The translations under genes were made by a program, and so were the position numbers. DNA of 64,000 bases from Candidatus Saccharimonadota bacterium (GTDB lineage: Bacteria > Patescibacteriota > Saccharimonadia > Saccharimonadales > Saccharimonadaceae), in NCBI GenBank assembly GCA_027492635.1, contig JAPUEH010000007.1:124001-188000 (forward strand). Direction: 5' to 3'. The notes beneath the pieces are model-generated. The model saw only the letters and a program-made list of their open reading frames with translations, made no database searches and was not told the origin of the DNA. Positions 17,364-26,529 of this stretch are shown piece after piece. The number at the start of each line of letters is the position of its first letter. The first letter of the stretch is position 1.

Positions 17364-18590
17364 ATGAGTTTTGCGAAACTAACAATTCGAGATGTACCGG
17401 TGCATGACAAAGTCGTGCTTGTTCGTGCTGATTACAATGTACCGCTTTCTGATGGCAAGATCAGCGATGACCTTCGTATTCGCGCGAGTCTGCCGACTAT
17501 CAGATATCTTCAGGAGCAAGGATGCAAAGTTGTTATCATGAGTCATCTGGGGCGTCCAGACGGCGAGGTGAAGCCAGAATATAGCTTGGCGCCAGTGGCC
17601 GATAGGCTTAGCGAACTGCTTGGGCAAGAAGTAACATTCGTCGATGCGTGTTATGGCGACAAGGTAAAGCAGGCTGTCAAAGCGGCGCGGCCAGGCGATG
17701 TTGTGTTGCTCGAAAATCTTCGTTTTCACCCAGAAGAAGAGGCGAATGACAGTGTCTTTGCGGGCAAAGTCGCCAAAAGCTCCGGCGCACGCTATTTGGT
17801 ACAGGACGGGTTTGGTGTGGTGCATCGTGCACATGCCAGCACAGAAGCGATCGCTCATTTTTTGCCAAGTGTGGCGGGCTTGCTGCTCGAAAAAGAAGTG
17901 ACGCTTATTTCAGATGCCATGCAGTCGCCTGCGAGGCCATTGACGGCTATCTTGGGCGGGGCAAAAGTAAGCGACAAAATCCACGTCATCGAAGCATTTA
18001 TACGTGTGGCGGATACTATCTTGATTGGCGGGGCCATGGCTAATACATTTTTGGCCTACAAAGGGTACGATATGGGTGCGAGCAAGTATGAAGCTGGCCA
18101 AGAAAAAGTACTTGATGCGATTTATGCAGCTGCGCGCAAAAAGATTGGCAGTGAAAACGTCGATACGTTTATTGTACTACCAGAAGATTTGGCAGTTGGC
18201 ACGCACGTTGACCTGAGTGAGCCGCGAGTGGTAAAAAGTGCTCGCGGCCTGTCTACGCCCGATATGGCGTTAGATATTGGCGACGAGGCAATTGAGCAGT
18301 TCGCAAGCATCGTCGAGCAGAGCGGCACTGTTGTATGGAATGGTCCTGTTGGCCTTGCGGAGCTACCAAACTTTGCACACGGCTCGGCGCGAATTGCACT
18401 TGCACTTGCCTCTCATCCGGGTATTTGCTCGATCGTTGGCGGTGGCGACACGGCTGATTTTGTGTTGAAATGGGATGGACATGAAGGCAAAAGTTTTACC
18501 CATGTGTCAACTGGCGGCGGCGCAAGTCTCGATCTCATGGCGGGCGAAAAACTACCTGGCGTCGAAGCGTTGCTTGGGCGTAAAAAATAA
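17364..18590 (+). CDS. pgk: Phosphoglycerate kinase
   Basis: Transfers phosphate from 1,3-bisphosphoglycerate to ADP. About 408 residues. VVLVRADYNVPL, MSHLGRP, LENLRFHPEE, GGAKVSDKI, NGPVGLAE and the nucleotide motif GGGDTADFVLK are intact. The start at 17364 (MSFAKLT) is preferred over 17355: AAGG at 17351-17354 is 9 nt from the later ATG. An extended -10 (TGCTATAAT, 17331-17339) lies upstream. It sits between pyk and tpiA, so lower glycolysis is clustered. Confidence 0.96.
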   Translation: MSFAKLTIRDVPVHDKVVLVRADYNVPLSDGKISDDLRIRASLPTIRYLQEQGCKVVIMSHLGRPDGEVKPEYSLAPVADRLSELLGQEVTFVDACYGDKVKQAVKAARPGDVVLLENLRFHPEEEANDSVFAGKVAKSSGARYLVQDGFGVVHRAHASTEAIAHFLPSVAGLLLEKEVTLISDAMQSPARPLTAILGGAKVSDKIHVIEAFIRVADTILIGGAMANTFLAYKGYDMGASKYEAGQEKVLDAIYAAARKKIGSENVDTFIVLPEDLAVGTHVDLSEPRVVKSARGLSTPDMALDIGDEAIEQFASIVEQSGTVVWNGPVGLAELPNFAHGSARIALALASHPGICSIVGGGDTADFVLKWDGHEGKSFTHVSTGGGASLDLMAGEKLPGVEALLGRKK

Positions 18591-18638
18591 GGTACACTAG
18601 AGATACATAGTAAGCATAAGCACTAATAAGAATACGAT

Positions 18639-19409
18639 ATGGCCCCGCAAAAGAAGCTCATCATTGGCAACTGGAAAATGAATTTCAACGTACACGAAGC
18701 AAGCGTGTATCTACATAAGCTTGAAACTGCGTTGCAGGGCTATCGCGATGTTGAGGTCGTCGTTACTCCAACAATGCTGGCGTTGCAGCCACTTAGTTTA
18801 CAGATAAATCGCCGCAAGGTGAACTTGGCTGCGCAGAATTTCTATTGGCGTGATTTTGGAGCATACACAGGCGAGGTTTCGGCGACGCAACTTCGCGGTT
18901 TAGTCAAATACGCGCTTGTGGGGCACTCTGAGCGACGCCATGTATTTGGTGAAACAACCAAAGATACGCGTGAAAAAGTTCAAGCAGCACTCCGTAACCA
19001 TATCTCCCCAGTACTCTGTATTGGTGAGACGCGAAGTGAGCGTGTGCACGGCGAAACCAATGACGTGATCCGTGACCAGCTTGTTGGCGGTCTTGCAAAT
19101 GTTACGAGCGAAGAGTTGGATGCTATAGTGATTGCGTACGAGCCAGTATGGGCAATTGGTACGGGCGACAATGCATCGCCGCATGATGTGAGCGAGGCGG
19201 TTTTGGCGATAAGGAGCCAGATTCGACATATGTTTGGCAAGGAAAAAGCAGCGAACACACGCGTACTTTATGGAGGCAGCGTGACATCAAGCAGTGCGAG
19301 CGACTACCTTCATGTGCATGGGGTTGATGGATTGCTTGTCGGTGGCGCAAGTCTTAAGTTGCATGAGTTTACAGAGATTATCAAAAAATCGCACGATATG
19401 GCGGCGTAA
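18639..19409 (+). CDS. tpiA: Triose-phosphate isomerase
   Basis: Interconverts dihydroxyacetone phosphate and glyceraldehyde 3-phosphate. 256 residues, normal length. Motifs: IIGNWKMNF with the catalytic Lys, LVGHSERR with the catalytic His, AYEPVWAIGTG with the catalytic Glu, and the phosphate-binding YGGSV and LLVGGASL. A -10-like TACACT lies at 18593-18598 after the pgk stop. Confidence 0.96.
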   Translation: MAPQKKLIIGNWKMNFNVHEASVYLHKLETALQGYRDVEVVVTPTMLALQPLSLQINRRKVNLAAQNFYWRDFGAYTGEVSATQLRGLVKYALVGHSERRHVFGETTKDTREKVQAALRNHISPVLCIGETRSERVHGETNDVIRDQLVGGLANVTSEELDAIVIAYEPVWAIGTGDNASPHDVSEAVLAIRSQIRHMFGKEKAANTRVLYGGSVTSSSASDYLHVHGVDGLLVGGASLKLHEFTEIIKKSHDMAA

Positions 19410-19430
19410 TAAATATAGGCAGGTGGGCAG

Positions 19431-20645
19431 ATGAGCGACATTGATTTTGACGAGCTTGATCGAGCGGTAACATCGGCGCTTGGTGATACAAATAGCGAGG
19501 GCAGTACGACCCCGGATACTAATGTTACATCTGATGAGGCGCAGGCGCCATCTTCCAGTATCTCCGCACATGCCGTACATGCTCGTATTATGCCCGCGGC
19601 CGACTCGCCTCGTCGTTCTACTCTTTCGCGTAATACATCAACTCCTGTAGCGGATAGCGCCACCACCTCTCCACAGACAGCACCTCAAAAGCGTATAATC
19701 CCGCATCGTGAAGGCAGGTTTATGGATGTCGTGCGTCCTGATCGTGCACCTGTAGCTAAATCATCTCCTGTTCCAACTCAGCAACAGACCCTCAATGAGC
19801 AGCCCGCCGCAGAAAGTTCGCCGCCGCCTCTCTCAAATGCCAACAGCACACCAGACCTTACTGATCAGTTCGTCCCGGATGTGGATATGGAAAAAGCAAT
19901 CAATGATCTTTTAACTAGCGATGCTCATACGGAAGTATCACAAGTGGAAGAAACCCCTACTCCTGAGATTGCTCTACCGGAGCCAGCTGTCGTTGTGCCG
20001 GAGACTTCGCTTGACCAGCAGCCTACCATAGGCGGTGAGAATGATGAAGCAGCTATTAGCGAGGATGCTACGCTCGCATCTGTGCTTGAGGCTCCGCTGG
20101 ACCAAGATGATGTTACTGCTGTAGACTCACCTTTTCTGCCAGACGCAAAAGTAGAGAAAAGGCCACTTGGCAGCGGTGAGCCAAACGAGCATCACCTGCC
20201 GACACCTTCCCCTGAAGCTTTGGCAGTGAGTAGCAACACGGTGGCTAGTGTGGTGGAGTCGCACGAACCTCCTGTCCAAGATATTACCGAAGAGGCGCCA
20301 TTGCCAGAAGAGTTGCAAGGTGATTTCATGGCGATAGAATCTGTTGATACGCAAGCTACTTCTGCTACCAAGAGTGCATCGATTTCAGCGGAGCAAGGTG
20401 AGACTGCGCCAGCAGGCCCCGTATCAATTGCACGACAGTACAAAGATACTATCAAAACGGCATCCGATAACGATGAATCTGGAGCAATTTTTGATCCACA
20501 GACATACGATCAGCCTATCGAATTACCACCAAAAAAATCACACACCGTTGCAATAGTGATAACGATTGTTGTCGTGATTATAGTCTTAACGGTTGTGGCT
20601 GTTGCTTATCTTGTGCCTGGTGGCATTATGCCGGTACCGCTCTAG
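19431..20645 (+). CDS. Acidic disordered protein with C-terminal membrane anchor
   Basis: 404 residues, not recognised. The bulk (about 1-365) is low-complexity, rich in Pro, Thr, Ser, Glu and Ala, and looks disordered. One strong membrane helix lies near residues 373-397 (VAIVITIVVVIIVLTVVAVAYLV), followed by a short tail. With no signal peptide, the long part is probably cytoplasmic. It follows tpiA by 21 nt. Possibly a cell-envelope scaffold; this is inference. Confidence 0.65.
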   Translation: MSDIDFDELDRAVTSALGDTNSEGSTTPDTNVTSDEAQAPSSSISAHAVHARIMPAADSPRRSTLSRNTSTPVADSATTSPQTAPQKRIIPHREGRFMDVVRPDRAPVAKSSPVPTQQQTLNEQPAAESSPPPLSNANSTPDLTDQFVPDVDMEKAINDLLTSDAHTEVSQVEETPTPEIALPEPAVVVPETSLDQQPTIGGENDEAAISEDATLASVLEAPLDQDDVTAVDSPFLPDAKVEKRPLGSGEPNEHHLPTPSPEALAVSSNTVASVVESHEPPVQDITEEAPLPEELQGDFMAIESVDTQATSATKSASISAEQGETAPAGPVSIARQYKDTIKTASDNDESGAIFDPQTYDQPIELPPKKSHTVAIVITIVVVIIVLTVVAVAYLVPGGIMPVPL

Positions 20646-20680
20646 AAACGGCAGGCAAAAAGACGTATACTTAGAGTTGA

Positions 20681-22795
20681 ATGGATATTCTTGAGGGACT
20701 GAACGAGCCGCAGCAAAAAGCGGTACAGACAACAGATGGGCCAGTGCTAATACTAGCTGGTGCTGGCAGTGGCAAGACAAAGGCGTTGACGCATCGAATT
20801 GCTTATCTGATTGCTGAAACTGGCGTGTGGCCAAATCAAATTCTTGCAGTGACGTTTACAAACAAAGCGGCCAAAGAAATGCGTGTGCGCCTAGCGGATT
20901 TGCTTGAGCAAGATGCCTCGGGGCGTGGTTTTATGCCATGGATGGGGACGTTTCATAGTATTTGTGTGCGGCTGCTTCGTATGGATGGCTCTAGTGTTGG
21001 TATCAAGCCAAACTTTGTGATTTATGACGAAGACGATCGTCGAAGCGTCATCAAGCAGGCGATGAAAAGTTTGAACATTACCGACAAACAGCTCAAGCCA
21101 AATGCGGCAAGCTCGCTCATCTCAACCGAAAAAAACAAGCTCAACGACCCAGAAACGATGTTGGCAGCCGCTCGATATCCCTATCAACAGATGATAGCCG
21201 AGGTTTATGCCGAATATGAAAAAATGCGGCGCGAAGCCGGGGCGCTCGATTTTGACGACCTATTGTTAGAGGTGGTGCGCTTGCTCCGTGATCAGCCGGA
21301 AGTGCAACGCAAGTGGCAAGAGCACTTTCGTCATGTGTTGATTGATGAGTATCAAGATACTAATGCGGCGCAATACGCGATTGTGAAGTTGCTTGTAAAC
21401 AGCGATCGCAATATCTGTGTTGTAGGGGATGACTGGCAATCAATTTATAGTTGGCGGGGCGCGGATTTTACCAATATTCTGGGGTTTGAACGGGATTTTC
21501 CTGGTGCGGAAGTCATTAAGCTGGAGCAGAATTACCGCAGTACGCAGGCAATTCTCGATGCTGCGCAGCAGGTGATCGCTCACAATACCAAGCGGACGGA
21601 TAAGATGCTTTGGACGGACAGAGGACAGGGTTCACCTCTGGAACTGCATGGCTATTATAGCGAGGATGAAGAAGCGGCGGCTGTGGCCGATCATGTGCAG
21701 ATTCAGACCGATATGAAGGCGCGAAACTATGATGATTTTGCGGTATTGTATCGCACCAACGCGCAGAGCTTTGCGCTTGAGCGGGCGTTTCGCCAGCGAT
21801 TTATACCAGTGCAGATCATTGGCGGTATGCGGTTTCTTGATCGCGCGGAAGTAAAAGACATCTTGGCGTATTTGCGTCTTGCGTATCAGCCGAGTGATAC
21901 AGCGAGTTTCCTCCGCATCGTCAATACGCCGGTTCGTGGGATTGGTGCGGTGAGCATGCAAAAATTTATTGACTGGCAACGCACTAGTGGCATGGATATC
22001 GTGGCCGCAATGGCGAATGCCGATCAAGCGACGACTATCACGGCGCGTGCGCGACAGGCACTGGTGAGTTTGGGCGATATGTTTCGGATTGTACAGGTCA
22101 AACTTGAGCAATTGCCGCCCGGCGAAATTATTGAATACATCTATGATGTGACACACTACAAAACGCATATCGACGACGGCACGCCAAAGGCCGATGAGCG
22201 GATTGAAAACATCGGCTCACTCATCGCCGAAGCTGCAACTTACGCAGACGTGCAGACATTTCTCGAAGAGGTCGCATTGATGTCGAGTACTGACAAGTCC
22301 ACCGAACAGGGACAAGTGACGCTTATGACGCTGCACGCGGCCAAAGGGCTGGAATTTCCTGTGGTGCATATGGTCGGCATGGAAGAGGGTGTGTTGCCGC
22401 ATGCACGAGTGTTTGACGGCACGCCAGATGACATCGAAGAAGAACGGCGATTGTGCTATGTCGGTATGACACGTGCGCGTGAGGAGTTGTGGCTGAGCTA
22501 TGCGTCAAGCCGTCGCACCTTTCAGCAAACAAGCTACAACGAGCCGTCAAGGTTCCTGCGTGAAGTCGAGGGACTTACAGCGGGCCATGACCAGGGTAGT
22601 ATGATGAGCGCCACGACATCAAATTTCGATGATTTTTATAGCGACGAAATGTTAGGTGATGGCGATAGGGTGAAGTCGGCGCAGTTTGGCAAGGGTACGG
22701 TTGTTGAGGTTGACGGCATGGCGGTGACGATTGAGTTTGATACTGGTGCGCATAAAAAACTCAATGTTGAATATGCCAGACTCGAAAAGCTGTGA
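20681..22795 (+). CDS. pcrA: UvrD/PcrA-type superfamily 1 DNA helicase
   Basis: An ATP-dependent 3'-5' helicase in repair and replication-conflict resolution. 704 residues. Motif I AGAGSGKTKALTHR, Ia FTNKAAKEM, II LIDEYQDTN, III VVGDDWQSIYSWRGAD, IV LEQNYRSTQ, V VTLMTLHAAKGLEF and VI YVGMTRAREEL are all present. The C-terminal VKSAQFGKGTVVEVDG is the PcrA-type Tudor-like tail. A -10-like TATACT (20666-20671) is 9 nt before the ATG, with no Shine-Dalgarno. PcrA and UvrD cannot be told apart with certainty here. Confidence 0.93.
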   Translation: MDILEGLNEPQQKAVQTTDGPVLILAGAGSGKTKALTHRIAYLIAETGVWPNQILAVTFTNKAAKEMRVRLADLLEQDASGRGFMPWMGTFHSICVRLLRMDGSSVGIKPNFVIYDEDDRRSVIKQAMKSLNITDKQLKPNAASSLISTEKNKLNDPETMLAAARYPYQQMIAEVYAEYEKMRREAGALDFDDLLLEVVRLLRDQPEVQRKWQEHFRHVLIDEYQDTNAAQYAIVKLLVNSDRNICVVGDDWQSIYSWRGADFTNILGFERDFPGAEVIKLEQNYRSTQAILDAAQQVIAHNTKRTDKMLWTDRGQGSPLELHGYYSEDEEAAAVADHVQIQTDMKARNYDDFAVLYRTNAQSFALERAFRQRFIPVQIIGGMRFLDRAEVKDILAYLRLAYQPSDTASFLRIVNTPVRGIGAVSMQKFIDWQRTSGMDIVAAMANADQATTITARARQALVSLGDMFRIVQVKLEQLPPGEIIEYIYDVTHYKTHIDDGTPKADERIENIGSLIAEAATYADVQTFLEEVALMSSTDKSTEQGQVTLMTLHAAKGLEFPVVHMVGMEEGVLPHARVFDGTPDDIEEERRLCYVGMTRAREELWLSYASSRRTFQQTSYNEPSRFLREVEGLTAGHDQGSMMSATTSNFDDFYSDEMLGDGDRVKSAQFGKGTVVEVDGMAVTIEFDTGAHKKLNVEYARLEKL

Positions 22796-23283
22796 TGTGG
22801 CGAGTGTATTATGTCACACTGCGACTGATGAGTCCGCCTATGCGGTATGTATTTCGTGTACTTAACAAAATAACTCAACAACAGAGATCAAAGGTAATGC
22901 TTTTGGATGCTGAGGGCAAGATATTGCTCGTACAAAATGCGCTTGGCGACAGGAAATGGACACTGCCCGGTGGTGGCATAGAAAAAGGTGAGTCGGCAGT
23001 TGAGGCCGCGCTACGTGAAGTGCGCGAGGAGCTAGGGATTGTGCTTGATGCTGGACAGTGCCGCCAAATTGGTGTCGTTCATGTAGTGGCAGGCGGCTAT
23101 GATGCGCCCATTGTATATTGTCGCCTTTTGCCGTCACAAAAAACGCAGATTCGGCCGCGTCGGGTGGAGATTTGTGCCACCGAGTGGTACAACATGTCTC
23201 AGTTGCCGCCAAAGACACAACCCCTTGTCTCTGAGGCGTATGCGCTCTTGTCTCCAGATACGTCTATTGCTACTATAGTATAG
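22795..23283 (+). CDS. Nudix hydrolase
   Basis: About 162 residues. The Nudix box is intact (GGGIEKGESAVEAALREVRE followed by ELGI), so a nucleoside-diphosphate-linked substrate is probably hydrolysed. The start is put at ATG 22795, which overlaps the helicase TGA by one base (TGATG coupling). The ~20 N-terminal residues before the Nudix fold are unusually hydrophobic and basic. Substrate not predictable; a housekeeping nucleotide role next to a repair helicase is possible. Confidence 0.85.
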   Translation: MWRVYYVTLRLMSPPMRYVFRVLNKITQQQRSKVMLLDAEGKILLVQNALGDRKWTLPGGGIEKGESAVEAALREVREELGIVLDAGQCRQIGVVHVVAGGYDAPIVYCRLLPSQKTQIRPRRVEICATEWYNMSQLPPKTQPLVSEAYALLSPDTSIATIV

Positions 23284-23329
23284 GTAGTTTCGATTTCTTC
23301 GGAACGAAGCACTATTCTTATAGAGACGT

Positions 23330-24484
23330 ATGAAAATCACCACACAGTATCATTACCAGATGATAACGCTTCGTGCAGCGATTATTCTCGCTGTACTGTT
23401 TGCTACGCTTCTTGGTCTTGTGACGACCGTGCGTGCGGCATCTGAGCAACCTGTCGACAAAGGTAGCCGTGTAATCACTATCTATGATCAGGGCGAAAAG
23501 CGTGTCGTGCTCACTGGCACGCACACGGTAGGCGATACGCTCAAACAGGCGGGTATTTCGCTATCCGACTCAGACAAAGTGGAGCCGGCGCTCACCGCTG
23601 AATACACGGCACAAAGCTATACGGTTAATATTTATCGTGCCCATCCTGTCATGATCATTGACGGTATGAAACGCCAGCAGATTCTTTCGCCCTATACTGC
23701 GCCGCGTGATATTGCTCGACATGCTGGACTAAAAACCCGCGATGAAGATAAGCTTACGCTAACTGCGGCCGAAAACGTGTTGAGTGACGGGGTTGGCAGC
23801 AGACTGACAATCAAGCGTGCCACCGAAGTATCACTTGTACTGTATGGTGAGCGTACGACGGTGTATACACAACTCAGGACAGTAGATGAGCTGCTTCGAG
23901 AGAAGAAAATATCGCTAGGGGGCGACGATACGCTTTCCGTACCAAAAACGCAGGCAATTACTCCTGGTATGACAGTTGAGATTTGGCGCAACGGTGTGCA
24001 GACGGTCACCGAACAGCAGCCTGTAGACTTTGCGACCGAGCAGATTCAGGACGCCGACCAGCCAGCCGGTTACCGCAAGGTGCAGACACTAGGTGTAAAA
24101 GGTGAGAAAACAGTAACCTATGAGGTTACGATGAAAAATGGACAAGAAGTCGAGCGCAAAGAGATTCAGTCTGTTGTTACGAAACAGCCCGAAAAAGAAG
24201 TCGTGGTCGTAGGTGCGAAACCGTCGTTTAGCGGGGATTTTGCAGCGGCGTTGGCGAAGTTGCGTGCGTGTGAAGCGGGTGGTAATTATGCTAATAAACG
24301 CAATTCGTCGTATCGTGGAGCGTATCAATTCGGTTATGGCACATGGGGTAATTATGGCGGGTATTATGATCCAGCCGATGCGCCACCAGCCGTGCAAGAC
24401 CAAGCGGCACGCGATCTCTACATGCGTCGTGGCTGGCAGCCGTGGCCACACTGTGGCGCTGGTCTACCAGATACATATCGCTAG
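23330..24484 (+). CDS. RpfB-like resuscitation-promoting/lytic transglycosylase protein
   Basis: 384 residues. N-terminal signal/membrane segment (about 11-35), then three DUF348 (YabE) repeats (about 45-215), a G5 domain (about 225-300) and a C-terminal Rpf/transglycosylase-like domain. That domain has the catalytic Glu in LRACEAGGNY, then SSYRGAYQFGYGTW and RRGWQPWPHCG. This architecture matches actinobacterial RpfB, which cleaves peptidoglycan glycan strands. It is followed by a paralogue and then rsmA; the rpfB-ksgA order is also conserved in actinobacteria. A TATTCT box lies 11 nt before the start. Confidence 0.88.
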   Translation: MKITTQYHYQMITLRAAIILAVLFATLLGLVTTVRAASEQPVDKGSRVITIYDQGEKRVVLTGTHTVGDTLKQAGISLSDSDKVEPALTAEYTAQSYTVNIYRAHPVMIIDGMKRQQILSPYTAPRDIARHAGLKTRDEDKLTLTAAENVLSDGVGSRLTIKRATEVSLVLYGERTTVYTQLRTVDELLREKKISLGGDDTLSVPKTQAITPGMTVEIWRNGVQTVTEQQPVDFATEQIQDADQPAGYRKVQTLGVKGEKTVTYEVTMKNGQEVERKEIQSVVTKQPEKEVVVVGAKPSFSGDFAAALAKLRACEAGGNYANKRNSSYRGAYQFGYGTWGNYGGYYDPADAPPAVQDQAARDLYMRRGWQPWPHCGAGLPDTYR

Positions 24485-24524
24485 TGACAATTTGCCTTAT
24501 TCGTGATATAATTAAAAGATAAGT

Positions 24525-25742
24525 ATGATGCAGAGTCTGCGTAAAAACGTTCTAATGTGGCGTGTATGGAGTGCGATTGGCATTGGTGTGGTGCTGAGTG
24601 TATTTTTTTGCGTTCATATGGCACGAGCAGCATCTGTCGAGCCCCAGACCACCACGGGTGAACGGCTCATCACTATCTATGATCAGGGCGAAAAGCGTGT
24701 CGTGCTCACCCATGCTGCAACGCTTGGTGAGACACTACAGCAAGCGCATGTCAATCTTGCGCAGTACGACCGCATAGAACCGTCACTTGACACTCGCTAT
24801 ACTGCCGAAAGCTATACAGTGAATATTTATCGTGCTCATCCAGTGACGATTATCGATGGCATGAAGCGCCAGCAAGTCCTTTCTCCGTATCGGACTGCGG
24901 CAGATATTGCAAAAGATGCGGGGGTGTCTGTGCGGAGTGAAGATAACCTTGAGCTTTCACACTCTACTGATGTGCTGGCGGATGGTATGGGCGCTCGCCT
25001 TGAGATTACCCGCGCGTTACCTGTGCAGCTAGTGTTATATGGTGCTGAAAGCACTCTTTATACTCAAGCAAAGACAGTCAAAGAGTTACTTAAGGAAAAA
25101 GGCGTGACACTTGGTAGTGAAGATACAGTGTCGACTCCACTGGATGCAGGTCTTACGGAAAATATGAAAGTAGAAGTGTGGCGCAATGGCGCGCAGACAC
25201 TTACCCGCGAAGAAGATATTGACTTCACTGTGCGACAGATATTAGATATTGATCTACCTGTAGGAGAGAGCAAGATACAGACGCCAGGTACAAAAGGCAA
25301 GAAAAAAGTATCGTACAAGATTGTAAGACGAGAGGGTCAAGAGATGAGCCGCACCAAGCTGCAGGAGCTTGTTGTCGAGGAGCCAAAAGAACAGGTGGAG
25401 ATTGTCGGTAATAAGCCGCTCAATCCGTTGACTCCTGGCAAAGGTGCGCATGTTTTTATTGACAGCAAAGGTGTCTCACACCGCGAGACATATTACGATT
25501 TGCCAATGAATGTCACAATGGGCTCGTGTGGCGGTGGTGACTACACCGTGCGCACAGATGGTGCCAAGGTCGACAAAGACGGCTATATTTTGGTCGCGGC
25601 CAACCTTGGTAATTATCCGCGGTGCTCTATTGTCGAAACAAGTATGGGACTTGGTAAGGTCTATGATACTGGCGGGTTTGCTGTGCGACATCCTCATGGG
25701 TTTGATCTTGCGACCGACTGGTCAAATAAGGACGGAAGGTAG
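24525..25742 (+). CDS. YabE-like cell-wall protein with 3D catalytic domain
   Basis: 405 residues, paralogous to the upstream gene over the signal peptide, DUF348 repeats and G5 domain (about 1-305). The C-terminus is different: a 3D-like domain (named for its three conserved Asp; MltA/double-psi barrel), with VAANLGNYPRCSIVE, KVYDTGGFAVRHPHGFDLATDW. It is probably a peptidoglycan lytic enzyme with altered cleavage chemistry. A 41-nt stretch (24669-24709) is identical to 23474-23514, indicating recent duplication or gene conversion. A TATAAT box at 24507-24512 is 12 nt before the ATG. It ends 4 nt before rsmA. Confidence 0.85.
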   Translation: MMQSLRKNVLMWRVWSAIGIGVVLSVFFCVHMARAASVEPQTTTGERLITIYDQGEKRVVLTHAATLGETLQQAHVNLAQYDRIEPSLDTRYTAESYTVNIYRAHPVTIIDGMKRQQVLSPYRTAADIAKDAGVSVRSEDNLELSHSTDVLADGMGARLEITRALPVQLVLYGAESTLYTQAKTVKELLKEKGVTLGSEDTVSTPLDAGLTENMKVEVWRNGAQTLTREEDIDFTVRQILDIDLPVGESKIQTPGTKGKKKVSYKIVRREGQEMSRTKLQELVVEEPKEQVEIVGNKPLNPLTPGKGAHVFIDSKGVSHRETYYDLPMNVTMGSCGGGDYTVRTDGAKVDKDGYILVAANLGNYPRCSIVETSMGLGKVYDTGGFAVRHPHGFDLATDWSNKDGR

Positions 25743-25746
25743 TCGC

Positions 25747-26529
25747 ATGCCAACCAAAAAGCATCTAGGCCAGCATTGGCTGCGCGATCGTTTCGTGCTC
25801 GACCATATTGCCGACGAAGCGGATGTGAATGCAGGCGATACGATCCTCGAAGTCGGTCCAGGTCTTGGCACGCTCACCTCTATCTTGCTGGCGAGAGCAG
25901 AGAGGGTGATCTCGGTGGAGTTCGATGATGACTTAGCGCGCAAACTCCCCGGGCAGTTTCCTGGTAAAAACCTTGAGGTGGTGCATAGCGATATCCTGGC
26001 CTACGATACGCGCCAGCTGCCGGCCGACTACAAAGTCGTGGCCAACGTTCCTTACTACATCACCAGTAAAATTATTCAGAAATTTATGACGGATGCAAAT
26101 AAGCCGAGTGTTGTCACGCTTCTCATCCAAAAAGAAGTCGCCGAACGTGTCGCGGCTCACCCAGGCGACATGAGTATTCTAGCCGTGAGCGCCCAGCTCT
26201 ATGCTGACGTGTCGCTCGGCGACGTAGTGCCAGCCGAGCTGTTTGAGCCTGCGCCAAAAGTTGATAGCCAGGTAGTGACGCTTCGTACACGCACGCTTGA
26301 ATTGCCAGATGGTGTCGACGAAAAAATTTTCTTTCGCGTAGTAAAAGCCGGCTTCAGCGCCAAACGCAAGAAACTGCGCTCCAGCCTCAGCGGAGGACTT
26401 GCCATAGCCAAAGTTGATGCCGAAAACCTACTTGTGAGCGCTGGTATTTCTCCTGAATCGAGGGCAGAGGATTTATCGATAGATGAGTGGAAGCAGCTTG
26501 CAGAGAAATATCATACACACACTGCATAA
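25747..26529 (+). CDS. rsmA: 16S rRNA (adenine1518-N6/adenine1519-N6)-dimethyltransferase
   Basis: Dimethylates two adenines in the 3'-terminal helix of 16S rRNA. 260 residues from ATG 25747 (MPTKKHLGQHWLRD), the usual KsgA N-terminus. The longer upstream extension in frame overlaps the previous gene and is not homologous. SAM motif I ILEVGPGLGTLTSILL, VEFDDDL, the catalytic NVPYYIT and FEPAPKVDSQV are intact. It lies directly after the Rpf-like pair. The next gene starts inside its 3' end. Confidence 0.95.
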   Translation: MPTKKHLGQHWLRDRFVLDHIADEADVNAGDTILEVGPGLGTLTSILLARAERVISVEFDDDLARKLPGQFPGKNLEVVHSDILAYDTRQLPADYKVVANVPYYITSKIIQKFMTDANKPSVVTLLIQKEVAERVAAHPGDMSILAVSAQLYADVSLGDVVPAELFEPAPKVDSQVVTLRTRTLELPDGVDEKIFFRVVKAGFSAKRKKLRSSLSGGLAIAKVDAENLLVSAGISPESRAEDLSIDEWKQLAEKYHTHTA

